Shown here piece by piece: positions 52,885-61,983 of a DNA stretch of 64,000 bases; position 1 is the stretch's first letter, and each line of letters starts with the position of its first letter. Under the pieces are notes generated by a model. That model was not told where the DNA came from. It did no database searches and worked only from the letters and a program-made list of their open reading frames with translations. Source of the stretch: an uncultured bacterium (GTDB taxonomy: Bacteria > Bipolaricaulota > Bipolaricaulia > UBA7950 > UBA9294); contig CAIOGO010000017.1 of assembly GCA_903857865.1 (NCBI GenBank), positions 32,302-96,301 on the forward strand, written 5' to 3'. The position numbers and the translations under genes are program-made.

Positions 52885-52920
52885 GACGTACATAGTAGCA
52901 GTTGCTGTACGTCATATCAA
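52883..52920 (-). promoter_or_regulatory. vapBC promoter and operator
   Basis: Minus-strand TTGATA (52920-52915), a 17-bp spacer and TACTAT (52897-52892). The antitoxin ATG begins 8 bp after the -10, so the mRNA is predicted to be leaderless or nearly so. ATGACGTAC (52883-52891) and GTACGTCAT (52907-52915) form a perfect 9-bp inverted repeat over the promoter, a likely autorepression site. Confidence 0.7.
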
Positions 52921-52966
52921 GCCCGTCTCTTTCAGAGAGCGTGTTCGGTGGCCGAAAGGAAGCGAG

Positions 52967-53233
52967 CTATCTGATGAGGCCCACGCGCTTGAAATCCTCT
53001 CGTGACGCCCAGCCGACGGCATCCACCATTTTCTTCAGTTGCTCGCGACCGAAGCCAGCCTTGGGGTGATAGTGCACGGTGACTCGTCTTCCATCGGAGT
53101 GCCGGTAGACGAGAATCGCGCCTTGTTTGCTCTCGACATCCCTTAGGAATCCATCCCTCTCCAATGCCTTGATGAAGTCGTGTTTAGTGATGTTCTTGAG
53201 GCGATCGAAGATGTCCTTCGGGAGCGTGACCAC
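52967..53233 (-). CDS. hicA: HicA-type toxin
   Basis: 88-aa double-stranded-RNA-binding-fold mRNA interferase. The core FIKALERDGF, ILVYRHSDGRRVTVHYHPKAG contains the family His (normally within an H-x-P context). It has an unusually long N-terminus (about 17 extra residues). It lies 8 bp after hicB. Confidence 0.8.
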   Translation of the reverse strand: MVTLPKDIFDRLKNITKHDFIKALERDGFLRDVESKQGAILVYRHSDGRRVTVHYHPKAGFGREQLKKMVDAVGWASREDFKRVGLIR

Positions 53234-53241
53234 AAGAGGAC

Positions 53242-53571
53242 CTACACCGTGACGAGAAGCTCGCTACGCTCACAGCCAGAGTGCGCTTCGGATACACCGA
53301 GCAGTGGCTCCATATGCGCGCTACGGCTCACGGCATCGGAGACAGGAATGCCGCAACTGACTCGGCACCCAGGAGGCAACGGATCGCCATGCTTCACGTA
53401 GGAAGAAAGGTTGAGGCGTACGGCCTCTTCGAGGTGCTGCCGGGCTTCCTCGCGCGTTTCCCCGCCGACAACGCATCCACTCAGCGCCGGCGAGTAGCCG
53501 ACGAACCCCGTCTCGTCAGGCTCGATACAGATGGGGACTACGATCATTGAGCGCGGCAACGTCTCAGTCAC
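53242..53571 (-). CDS. hicB: HicB-type antitoxin
   Basis: 109 aa. The partial RNase H-like fold VPICIEPDETGFVGYSPALSGCVVGGETREEA is diagnostic. The C-terminal 40 residues do not show a clear DNA-binding domain. GTG at 53571 is chosen because GGAGGT lies 7 bp upstream. Confidence 0.85.
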   Translation of the reverse strand: MTETLPRSMIVVPICIEPDETGFVGYSPALSGCVVGGETREEARQHLEEAVRLNLSSYVKHGDPLPPGCRVSCGIPVSDAVSRSAHMEPLLGVSEAHSGCERSELLVTV

Positions 53572-53597
53572 CTGACTCACCTCCGATGTCTGAATCG

Positions 53598-53626
53598 ATT
53601 ATACGTAGACGCGGCGACGATGCCAG
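53598..53626 (-). promoter_or_regulatory. hicBA promoter
   Basis: Minus-strand CTGGCA (53626-53621), a 17-bp spacer and a perfect TATAAT (53603-53598), about 20 nt before the hicB start. Confidence 0.6.
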
Positions 53627-53926
53627 GCTCGCCAAGAACGGCGCTGTCAGTGGGCGTGCCCCAAGAAGCAAGACGCGACCCTGCGCCCCACAGAGCTGGC
53701 GAGTGGCCCGTGCTCTCGGGGATACCGAAGGGCGGAGACTTCACGTCCTGTCGAGATGTCGTGAGGCACCAAGAGTGAAGATGTGACCCGCCGCCCCGCG
53801 GCCCCTGGGAATCGCGGTACACGCCCCGTGAACTCCGCCAGATCAGTGCGCCAGATCCCAGTGCTGGATTGCAGGCTCAGACGCCATCCAGACGCAGCCC
53901 ACAAGCTAGTCGCGGCTCCCGTACCT
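53627..53926. other. 300-bp spacer with the second direct repeat
   Basis: No credible gene. It holds the repeat copy 53767-53789 described at 51909-52234. Confidence 0.6.
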
Positions 53927-54571
53927 TCATCTCCTCCAGCGGTCGAACACATCATCTGGCATCAGTCTTGCCCAACGGCGCACGCGAAGAAGAAGTCTCC
54001 CCATGCGCGTCCGCGGATAGGTGAAGCTGTATGCGGGAGTGTATGCGAGATCTGGGCCAGGATGGAACACGAGCTCGCGCACCTGTTGCGTTGAACGGGT
54101 CACGCCAAGATCTTCAAGCATGACGACTGATGGGGCTCGCATTCCGCGGAAGATCAGAACACCAGTTCTCTCGCCCGTCCTGTACGAAAGCCTCATGAAG
54201 ACTTCTCGCGCCTCTCTTAGCGACTCGTAAGGCCACGCCAGCTTCACTGGAATCTCGGCTTGCCCTCCAGGATGGACTAGCCCCGGGCCGGCCAGAAGCT
54301 TCCGAATCGGCGCAGGTTCGAGGCGGGAAAGGCCAATCCGGACGGCCTCAATCATGACAGGCATGACACTCGGATTCCATAAGGTCACAGTGAATCCTAC
54401 AAGGGCCTCTTCCTTGTCATCAGACCGGCTCAGGTGAATGTCGGTGTTGACCAAGACGGGAGATGGCGAGTGCCGGCACTTCGTCCATCTATGGAATGAA
54501 ACCGTAGAGGCCACAAGCACGATTGTTGCCAAGACAGTTGCAGCTGCTAGGACTGCCTGAAGGTAGTTCAT
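53927..54571 (-). CDS. Membrane-anchored protein of unknown function
   Basis: 214 aa with one N-terminal helix (about 5-25), then a beta-rich domain ([33 protein letters not shown]) and a basic C-terminus. No family recognised. The ATG at 54571 follows GGGAG. Its start lies in the tail of the duplicated methylase fragment. Confidence 0.6.
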   Translation of the reverse strand: MNYLQAVLAAATVLATIVLVASTVSFHRWTKCRHSPSPVLVNTDIHLSRSDDKEEALVGFTVTLWNPSVMPVMIEAVRIGLSRLEPAPIRKLLAGPGLVHPGGQAEIPVKLAWPYESLREAREVFMRLSYRTGERTGVLIFRGMRAPSVVMLEDLGVTRSTQQVRELVFHPGPDLAYTPAYSFTYPRTRMGRLLLRVRRWARLMPDDVFDRWRR

Positions 54572-55076
54572 ACCACTCCCTCATGTGACTAAGGAGAGAC
54601 ATCTCTCGACCCCGTCCTGCTGGGAATCCAGCGTCTCCAGTTCGCCAACATTGCACCTCGGCGGATTGCGTAGCCCTCGCGAGAGGGATTGAGCAAGAAC
54701 GTCGCGGGGTCGTCATCACACGCTCTTGATCCACGATCTGCCACAGGTATCCCTCCGTCTGAACGCTCTCAGTTGGCTGCTTTGAAGAACACGTCCGTTC
54801 GAGATTCAGCGCGAGGAGGCGTTCGAGGATCTGGTCGTCGGTGAGGTCGTGGGGCCAGGCGTAGGCGTCGAGAACGGCGTCGTCGAGTCTCTTGTGGGCG
54901 AGGTCGAGCCAGGTGGGCCGTGCGTTGTAGAAGTTCGTGAGCGCCTGCTTCTTCAGCTCGGCCTCGCGGGCACCCTCGGGATCGAGCCACCGGTAGCGCT
55001 TCTCGACGAGGTCCTTCGCGGCGGCGGCGCTGGCTTGAACGCGGGGATCGTCGAATGGTTCCTCTACCTTCGCCAC
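54489..55076 (-). pseudogene. Duplicated 3' end of the MmeI-like gene
   Basis: Residues about 9-93 ([59 protein letters not shown]) repeat the C-terminus of the RM enzyme at 55879-58689, with about 80% nucleotide identity by eye over 54795-55060. After that the frame runs into unrelated sequence overlapping the next gene. Its start overlaps the HEPN-like gene by 13 bp. Confidence 0.8.
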
Positions 55077-55882
55077 GTCGTGATCTCACCATCTTGCCCG
55101 ACAAGTCTCGCGGGAAGATCCCGAGCCTCTGAGACGAACTTGTAGATCGCAACGCCATACTCGCGCAACGTTCGAATCGTCTTCTTCGCAACCTCCGGCG
55201 TCGGCTTTAGGACGTAGCCGGTGTGCGCCTCCACTTCTCCTGGGAAGTGCTCCTCAAGTCCTAGGTTGCGATACTTCTCGTAGTCGACATCTCTCAGAAC
55301 GCCTTCGCTGTGTGCCACGGCATGGCGGACGGCGGCTACCACGCAAATCCATTGAGAGAGACAGATCCCTCGGACGTTGCTGTTCTCGCATTCGACAAGG
55401 TGCGGCGCGGCTCTCCGGACGGCACACAACACCTCCGCAAAGCGCTTGCGCCCCTTCTGCTCAGTGCCAGACACGAGGCCCTTGACCGTACCCGCGTCCG
55501 CAGTGTCTGGCAGCTCCTTTTCGATCGCCTCAATGAACTCACGAAATGCCTCAAAGGCTCGGGCGATGGCCCAGAGGTAGGACTGGGCCCTGAAGTCGCG
55601 AAAAGCGCGAAGAAGGCAGTCGGTCTCCTGGTCAGGGATGCGGAGCGAAGGGATGTGCTTCACGAAGCCGGGGATGCTGTCATCGCAGATGTCAGCCAGC
55701 GTGCCGAGCATCTCTCCGTTCGGGATCCGCTCGAGCCACTCTTGCGGCGAGTCAGTCGCATGTCCAAACGCAGCTTCGGACACGTTCAGCGCTTGTTCCG
55801 CTGCCAGCAGCTTGGCCAAGAGGAGGTCGAATGCCGGGTAGTACGGGTTCCTCCGGCTCATCCCTGACTTCGGTTGGTTCAT
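55064..55882 (-). CDS. HEPN-like protein coupled to the MmeI-like gene
   Basis: 272 aa, mostly helical. [14 protein letters not shown] contains R186-x4-H191, the RNase motif of HEPN domains, at a plausible place in the final third. No homologue is recognised by name. The ATG at 55882 overlaps the RM stop by 4 bp. Coupled expression suggests an effector or helper of the RM enzyme; this is inference. Confidence 0.6.
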   Translation of the reverse strand: MNQPKSGMSRRNPYYPAFDLLLAKLLAAEQALNVSEAAFGHATDSPQEWLERIPNGEMLGTLADICDDSIPGFVKHIPSLRIPDQETDCLLRAFRDFRAQSYLWAIARAFEAFREFIEAIEKELPDTADAGTVKGLVSGTEQKGRKRFAEVLCAVRRAAPHLVECENSNVRGICLSQWICVVAAVRHAVAHSEGVLRDVDYEKYRNLGLEEHFPGEVEAHTGYVLKPTPEVAKKTIRTLREYGVAIYKFVSEARDLPARLVGQDGEITTWRR

Positions 55883-58689
55883 GCACCCTCCTGCGTAGCC
55901 GCTCGTTCGAGGTTTAGCGCAAGCAGCCGTTCGAGGATCTGGTCGTCGGTGAGGTCGTGGGGCCAGGTGTAGGCATCCAGGACGGCTTGGTCGAGCTTCT
56001 TGTGGGCGAGGTCGAGCCAGGTGGGGCGCTGGTTGTAGAGGTTGGTTAGCGTGCGCTTCTTGAGCTCGACTTCGCTCGCGCCTTCGGGGTTGAGCCAGCG
56101 GTCGCGTTTCTCGACGAGATCCTTCGCGGCGGCGGCGATGACCTGGACGCGCGGATCGTTCGCAGGCTCCTTCCCCGGCGGCCACGGGAACGGGAAGGTC
56201 TCGAAACAGGTTGTGGAGTTGTAAGTAGGGTCATCGCCGACGCCGTGGCGAGATGACGTCGCAAGTGCCCACACCTCGTGGATTCGCGAATGCAGGACGC
56301 CGAAGAAGTAGTCATCTTCGCGGGCGATCGCGGCAACTCGGCTGTCCGGCAGGGTTGTTGCGTCCAGGAACACAAAAACACGATGCTTCGCGACGCGAGG
56401 CGTCGCGATGAACCGGCTCAGTTCCGCTACCGCTCTTCGCATATCAGGGGCAGGGCGCCTGTGAAGCCACCAGAGAGCTCGCTCCTTTTGGCTTCGCGAG
56501 GTCTCCCGGACGGGCTTCACGGTCTCACGCACGTACTCAAATGGGAGTTCGTACATTGCCGCTTCCGCGCAGGGCACGTCCGGCCCGAAGTCGATCACCC
56601 AATCGGACCCCGGACGCTGCATGATGTCTCTTGCGTTGACGAACGGTCGCACGACATCCAGGTTGCGCCGCCCATTCGCGTTTGTGGGAGCAGCAAGCAT
56701 CCGTCTCGCTGTTGCGTCGTCGATCTCGAATGGGCCACCTTTCTCATCGCACCGGAAGCACAGGTCCATGTTCTCCGTCAGGGCGAGCGCCGTGCTTACG
56801 GCGGCCGCGCCTGTCAGATCCGCATTGATCGCATCCACGTGGACCTCGTTTAGAGTCCGGGTGGGTTCCAGCCCCTGATCGAAGCCCACAATAGACACGC
56901 GGACGTCCGCGCCATCAAGGACCCACGGGCGGTCGTCCCAAGCCATGAAGATGGCCCCGCTCTTCTTGATTCGCTCTAGGGTGAGGCGGCTTCTCCCGGA
57001 TCGAATCGCCTGCGTTGCGAGCAGCCCAGCACGCTGAAGTCGCCCTCCCGCAATCAATGCGCGGGCCTTCTCGAACCAGTAGCAGCACAGGTCCGCTGCC
57101 CCCGCCACGCGGCCTTCGTACAGCTTGAACAGCGCATCGACATAGCGATCCCCGAGTTCGCGGCGCATTCTCTGGGAACCGAGGAACGGCGGGTTCCCAA
57201 TGACGACCGTCGCCTGCGGCCACTCGGGCTCGACGGGGTTCCCGTCCTCGTCAAACGCGAGGATGGCATCCTTGTGCTCGATGTTGTCGAGCTTCTTGAG
57301 AAGCGGCTCGGCCGGCCAACCGAAGCCGTTCTCGTGCAGCCACTGGATGTAGCCGATCCACACCGTTGCTTGCGCCAGCTCGTGCGCGTACTCGTTGATC
57401 TCGATCCCGTAGAGCTGTCGCGGGTCCGCTGTGGGGATCGAGAGAGGGAAGCCGAGGCTTGTCGAGAGTGCAATGACTTCCTTCTCGAGGTTCAAGAGCT
57501 CGCGCAACGCGACGTAGAGGAAGTTGCCGCTGCCGCAGGCGGGGTCGAGGACCTTCGTGTCGGCGATCTCGTCGGCGAAGCCGTGCAGCAGCTTCTGGAG
57601 ACGGGTCCTCAGTCTGGCCTTGACGCCACCGGCCGACGGCGCGGCGCGCCACTCGGCGGCGACCTTGTCGACTTCCTTCCTGACTTCTTCCCAGCGCCGG
57701 CGCAGCGGGCGCATGAGGACGGGTTCGACGATGAGGAGGATGTCTTCACGGCTCGTGTAGTGGGCGCCGATCTGCGACCGCTTGCCGGGGTCGAGGCCGC
57801 GTTCAAACAGCGTCCCGAGGATCGACGGCTCGATGCTCGACCAGTCGAGCTGCGAGACGCGATGCAGAATCCGCAGGTCGTCGCGTGTCAGTTCCAAGAC
57901 GGTGTCGTCGTCGAACAGGCCGCCGTTGAAGTGCGGGATGCGATCGAGGCCGAAGTAGCCGCCTTTCGCCATGTGGCCGAACAGCGTCTTGAGCTGGCGA
58001 CCGAACGCGGCCGGATCTTCCCTCGTGTCGGCGACGAGGCGCGACACGAGCTTGTCGGGCAGGAGCTTGATGTCTTCGGCGAAGAGAGAGAAGAGGATGC
58101 GGATGAGGAAGTGGGCCGCCACTTCGGAATCGACGCCGCGATCCCGCAATGACTCTGCAAGCTTCGCGAAGTCGGCCGCAGCCTTCTTCGTGACGCCCTC
58201 GGGTGTCTCGTCGGCCCGCAACCTCTCCGGTTCGGTGAAGACCGCTCGCAGAGTGGCTTGACCCGCCTCGGTCGTGAGATCGTCGAGCGTTAGGCGGATG
58301 TCGCGCCTAACGGTGTTGTTGAAGTTCGTGTGAATCACGATCGTCTCCATGTCGGAGACGACGAGAAGCGGCGGGTTCAGCAGGGCATCGCAGTATCGGA
58401 GGAGCTGGGCGTAGGCGGCGTCGAGGTCCTTGTGCTTGCCCTTGTATTCCCAGGCGAAGAAGCCCTTCTTCCAGACATCGGCCCAGCCTTGGCCGCCCGT
58501 CGACTTGTCGGCGCCCCGCTCGAACGTGAACCACGTGCCTTCGCTGTCCGCCTGAGCCGGGGTCTCGTGCCCCAGCATGCGGCAGAGATCGATGAAGTGC
58601 TCCTGAGAGGCCGAGCTCTCCTTGAGCGTGGAGGCGCGCCACTTGGCGACGAACTCCTGCGGCGTCATCGTCGGATTGCGCGATGCCAT
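55879..58689 (-). CDS. MmeI-like type IIL restriction-modification enzyme
   Basis: 936-aa single-chain nuclease-methylase. The N-terminal nuclease has WADVWKKGFFAWEYKGK (D71...E81-x-K83), the same D-x9-ExK spacing as MmeI. The methylase has VLDPACGSGNFLYVAL (SAM motif) and VVIGNPPFLG (N6-adenine motif). TRD and C-terminal helical regions follow. It cuts about 20 bp from its site and protects one strand. The GGGGACATG context gives ATG 58689. Confidence 0.88.
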   Translation of the reverse strand: MASRNPTMTPQEFVAKWRASTLKESSASQEHFIDLCRMLGHETPAQADSEGTWFTFERGADKSTGGQGWADVWKKGFFAWEYKGKHKDLDAAYAQLLRYCDALLNPPLLVVSDMETIVIHTNFNNTVRRDIRLTLDDLTTEAGQATLRAVFTEPERLRADETPEGVTKKAAADFAKLAESLRDRGVDSEVAAHFLIRILFSLFAEDIKLLPDKLVSRLVADTREDPAAFGRQLKTLFGHMAKGGYFGLDRIPHFNGGLFDDDTVLELTRDDLRILHRVSQLDWSSIEPSILGTLFERGLDPGKRSQIGAHYTSREDILLIVEPVLMRPLRRRWEEVRKEVDKVAAEWRAAPSAGGVKARLRTRLQKLLHGFADEIADTKVLDPACGSGNFLYVALRELLNLEKEVIALSTSLGFPLSIPTADPRQLYGIEINEYAHELAQATVWIGYIQWLHENGFGWPAEPLLKKLDNIEHKDAILAFDEDGNPVEPEWPQATVVIGNPPFLGSQRMRRELGDRYVDALFKLYEGRVAGAADLCCYWFEKARALIAGGRLQRAGLLATQAIRSGRSRLTLERIKKSGAIFMAWDDRPWVLDGADVRVSIVGFDQGLEPTRTLNEVHVDAINADLTGAAAVSTALALTENMDLCFRCDEKGGPFEIDDATARRMLAAPTNANGRRNLDVVRPFVNARDIMQRPGSDWVIDFGPDVPCAEAAMYELPFEYVRETVKPVRETSRSQKERALWWLHRRPAPDMRRAVAELSRFIATPRVAKHRVFVFLDATTLPDSRVAAIAREDDYFFGVLHSRIHEVWALATSSRHGVGDDPTYNSTTCFETFPFPWPPGKEPANDPRVQVIAAAAKDLVEKRDRWLNPEGASEVELKKRTLTNLYNQRPTWLDLAHKKLDQAVLDAYTWPHDLTDDQILERLLALNLERAATQEGA

Positions 58690-58779
58690 GTCCCCCTCTG
58701 CGACCGTTGGTTGGCGTTGAGGCAGTCTAGATCCATTCTAGGGACACGCGCAGGACTCAACAACCTTCGCGCGATCGGT

Positions 58780-58838
58780 GGGGACACATACCTCAAATTC
58801 CCGGCAGCTCCGGACCAGGAATTGAGGGTTGTGTCCCC
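58780..58838. repeat. REP-like palindrome upstream of rarA
   Basis: The left arm 58780-58801 (GGGGACACATACC...) and right arm 58818-58838 (...GTTGTGTCCCC) are complementary over about 21 bp with few mismatches. It resembles REP elements mobilised by IS200-like (RAYT) transposases; none is in the window. Confidence 0.65.
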
Positions 58839-58857
58839 GTTCGACTACGATCGTTGC

Positions 58858-60213
58858 ATGGCCAGCCTGTTCGAGCCCGAAGCGCGCGCATCGGAACCGA
58901 CGAGCGAGAGCCCGCTTGCGGAGCGCATGCGGCCGCGGACGCTCGACGAGGTGGTCGGGCAGACGCGGCTTCTCGGCAAGGACGGGCCCTTGCGCGCGGC
59001 GATCGAGAAAGGCATGTGCCGATCGTTCCTGTTCTGGGGACCGCCGGGCACGGGCAAGACCACGGTGGGTCGCATCCTCGCCGAGCGGACGGGCGCGCGG
59101 TTCGTCCATCTCTCTGCCGCGCTGGCCGGCGTGAAGGACGTGCGCGCCGTGCTCGAGGCGTCGCGGTTCCGCTGGCGCGCAGACGGCAAGCGGGACCTCC
59201 TCTTCCTCGACGAGATTCACCGCTTCAATCGTGCGCAGCAGGACGTTCTCCTTTCGTACCTCGAGGAGGGCAGCGTCATGTTCGTCGGGGCGACGACCGA
59301 GAACCCGTCGTTCGCTCTCACCTCGGCTCTCCTGTCGCGCAGCCAACTCCTCCCGTTCGATCCTCTGGAGGAGGCGGATCTCGAACGGCTGATCGATCGC
59401 GCACTCGTCGACGTCCGCGGTCTCGCGGGCGCGTTCGAGCTCACCGACCGGGCGCGTCAGCTCCTGCTCGTCGTGTCGGACGGCGACGCGCGACGGGCCC
59501 TGACGGCCCTCGACCTGGCCAGTTCGATCGCCGGGGGTGCGACGATCGACGAGGACACGGTGTCTCGCGCCGTGCAGCGCAAGGGCTTCCGTTACGACCG
59601 CGCCGGCGACGAGCACTACAACATCATTTCGGCGTTGCACAAGTCGATCCGCAACTCCGATCCCGACGCGGCCCTGTATTGGCTCGCCCGCATGCTCGAA
59701 GGGGGCGAGGATCCGCGGTTCATTGCGCGCCGGCTCCTGCGGATTGCCTCGGAAGATGTCGGCCTGGCCGATCCCCGCGGCATCGAGCAGGCCGTCGCGG
59801 CGTGGAAGGCCGTCGAAGTCATGGGGACGCCGGAGTGCGACCTTGCGCTCGCCCAGGCCGCCGTCTACCTCGCCGTGACCCCGAAGAGCAACGCGCTCTA
59901 CACGGGGCTCGCGGCCGCGAAACAGGACGTGGTGGAGCGGCCCGTCGAGGAAGTTCCGATCCATCTGCGCAATGCTCCCACGGCGATGATGAAGGGTCTA
60001 GGGTACTCCGATGGGTACCAGTACGCGCACGACTTCGAGGACGGCATCGCCCCGATGACGTGCCTGCCCGACGCACTTCTGGGTCGCACCTACTACCATC
60101 CCACCTCACGCGGCAGCGAGCAGGCGATCGGCGAGCGCCTGCGCCGTCTGAGAGCGCTTGCGCACGGCGACGCGAAGCGGGATGCACCTACCGAGGAGAG
60201 AGCCCCAACCTAG
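58858..60213 (+). CDS. rarA: Replication-associated recombination protein A
   Basis: 451-aa AAA+ ATPase (MgsA) acting at stalled forks. It has RPRTLDEVVGQTRLLG, Walker A FWGPPGTGKTTVGR, LFLDEIHRFNRAQQD and GATTENPSFALTSALLSR. The C-terminal tetramerisation domain has YDRAGDEHYNIISALHKSIR and VYLAVTPKSNALYTG. The ATG at 58858 has no clear ribosome site because the REP-like palindrome ends just before it. Confidence 0.95.
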   Translation: MASLFEPEARASEPTSESPLAERMRPRTLDEVVGQTRLLGKDGPLRAAIEKGMCRSFLFWGPPGTGKTTVGRILAERTGARFVHLSAALAGVKDVRAVLEASRFRWRADGKRDLLFLDEIHRFNRAQQDVLLSYLEEGSVMFVGATTENPSFALTSALLSRSQLLPFDPLEEADLERLIDRALVDVRGLAGAFELTDRARQLLLVVSDGDARRALTALDLASSIAGGATIDEDTVSRAVQRKGFRYDRAGDEHYNIISALHKSIRNSDPDAALYWLARMLEGGEDPRFIARRLLRIASEDVGLADPRGIEQAVAAWKAVEVMGTPECDLALAQAAVYLAVTPKSNALYTGLAAAKQDVVERPVEEVPIHLRNAPTAMMKGLGYSDGYQYAHDFEDGIAPMTCLPDALLGRTYYHPTSRGSEQAIGERLRRLRALAHGDAKRDAPTEERAPT

Positions 60214-60224
60214 GCGTTGCACAA

Positions 60225-60253
60225 GAAAAAGCCGCAGCCCACGGGCCGCAGCC
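60225..60253 (-). terminator. Terminator of the acyl-CoA synthetase gene
   Basis: On the minus strand GGCTGCGGCCC and GGGCTGCGGC pair (two G-T pairs) and are followed by TTTTTC. It lies 30 bp after the stop codon, between the two convergent genes. Confidence 0.7.
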
Positions 60254-60282
60254 TTCTTACCCCTAGATGGAGTCCTTGTCTC

Positions 60283-61929
60283 CTAGCTCTCCGGCTTGTA
60301 GAGGTGGCGTTTGATGTCGAGCTTGACGCTCTTCTGGAACGGTTCCTCGACGAGCGTCAGGGCCTCCTTGTACTTGATGCGCTTGAACATGGCCAGGTTC
60401 TCGCACTTTTCCTTGACCGCCTCCCAGATGATCTCCAACGCTGCGGCCGGGTCCTTGACGCCCTGCGCCTTGAGGAACGTCCAGTTCGGGTAGATCTTGG
60501 CGTAAACCGACGGGACTCCCTGGCGCTCGCCTTCGTAGACCATGACTTCCTCGATCGACGGGATGATGGCGAGTTCCCACTCGATCTCCTCCGGGTACAC
60601 GTTCTTGCCCGTGTCGAGGACGATCACATTCTTGGCGCGGCCGCACAGGACGAGGCGACCGTTCTTGTAGGAGCCCAGGTCGCCGGTGTGGAACCACCCG
60701 TCCGCTTCGAGCACTTCGGCCGTCGCCGCGGGGTTGTTGTAGTAGCCGGCCATGACGCCTGGACCGCGGGCCACGACCTCACCGACGCCCGTGTCGTCGG
60801 GATGATCGATGCGGATCTCGACGTCCTCGATCGTCTTCATGCCGGGCTGGTCGTTGAAGGCCTCGCACATCGTGAGGAGCGGCGACGTCTCGGTCAGCCC
60901 GTACCCCTCGAGGATGCCCAGCCCGAGGTGGCGGAAGCCGGCGGCCGTCGTGGGGTTCAACGGAGCGCCGCCCGAGGCGAAGAAGCGAAACTGGTTGCCG
61001 AACAGCTTGTGGCGGATGAGACGTCCCATCAGAGTGGGCGAGAGATGGAAGATCACGTGCTTGATCGCGCTCTTCTCGATCGACTCCGTGATTCTCCCGT
61101 AGAGGACGTTGAACAGCTTGGGCACGCCGAGAAGAATCGTGGGCTTCGCCCGGCGCATGACCTCGGTAAGGTTGCGGTCCACGGGCGTATACGTCGCCGC
61201 GGCGCCGGTGACCAGCGGGCACACGAGCGTCATGGTGAGTCCGTAGATGTGGTTCCACGGAACGATGGAGAGGAAGCGATCGTCCGACCGCAGTTCGACG
61301 ACCTTCTGGGCCGCCAGCGTGTTGGACGCGATGTTCGCGTGCGTCAGCATGGCTCCCTTCGCATTGCCCGTCGTGCCCGATGTGTACATCAGGACGGCCA
61401 GGTCGGACGGCGCCACGTCGATGAGAGGAAGCGGGTTCTTGCCCAGGAGGAGCGCGTCGAGGAAGTGGACGTTCTCGTCCTTCGATCGATCCATCGAGAC
61501 GAGGAATGCGTCGCCAAGAGAGCCTGCTTCTCGGATCGCGACGAGATCGTCCATCTTGCTGCCGGAGGCAATGACGCCCTTCACCTGGGCTTCGACCAGG
61601 ATGCGTTCGATTTCCCCCTTCAGCAGCTCGGGGTCAAGCGGAACGACGGTTGCCCCGCAGCGGAGGATGGCGAAGAAGCTCGTCGCCCACGCCGTTCTCG
61701 GCTTTGACGCGAGAGCCACGCGGTCGCCTCGCCCCACGCCGAGCTCCTTGAGCGCGGCCGCCAAGCGTCCGACCATCTCGGCGAGTCGTACGTAGGACAC
61801 CTCGTTCAACACGAACTGCGCGCCGCGTTCGCTGCGTCGCTCCTTTGGCACCGGCATGCGCAGCGCGATGCGATCCTTGTGGGTCTGGACCGCATCCTCA
61901 AACAACCGGGAAACGGTTGGATACATCAT
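60283..61929 (-). CDS. Long-chain fatty-acid--CoA ligase (AMP-forming)
   Basis: 548 aa. It activates carboxylic acids through an acyl-AMP. Motifs are VLMYTSGTTGNAKGAMLTH (P-loop), GYGLTETSPLL, GWFHTGDLG and GRAKNVIVLDTGKNVYPEEIE. Similar to FadD-type proteins of anaerobes. The start may be the second ATG at 61926. Confidence 0.92.
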   Translation of the reverse strand: MMYPTVSRLFEDAVQTHKDRIALRMPVPKERRSERGAQFVLNEVSYVRLAEMVGRLAAALKELGVGRGDRVALASKPRTAWATSFFAILRCGATVVPLDPELLKGEIERILVEAQVKGVIASGSKMDDLVAIREAGSLGDAFLVSMDRSKDENVHFLDALLLGKNPLPLIDVAPSDLAVLMYTSGTTGNAKGAMLTHANIASNTLAAQKVVELRSDDRFLSIVPWNHIYGLTMTLVCPLVTGAAATYTPVDRNLTEVMRRAKPTILLGVPKLFNVLYGRITESIEKSAIKHVIFHLSPTLMGRLIRHKLFGNQFRFFASGGAPLNPTTAAGFRHLGLGILEGYGLTETSPLLTMCEAFNDQPGMKTIEDVEIRIDHPDDTGVGEVVARGPGVMAGYYNNPAATAEVLEADGWFHTGDLGSYKNGRLVLCGRAKNVIVLDTGKNVYPEEIEWELAIIPSIEEVMVYEGERQGVPSVYAKIYPNWTFLKAQGVKDPAAALEIIWEAVKEKCENLAMFKRIKYKEALTLVEEPFQKSVKLDIKRHLYKPES

Positions 61930-61983
61930 ATGCCTCCTTCATCCTTCCTTGCTCCCCATGCGTGCGACGGGTCTCGATCTGCA

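Noticed and set aside
54489..55076. Functional 195-aa gene
   Set aside because: Only the first half matches the RM C-terminus; the rest is out-of-frame sequence overlapping the next gene, so it is treated as a fragment.
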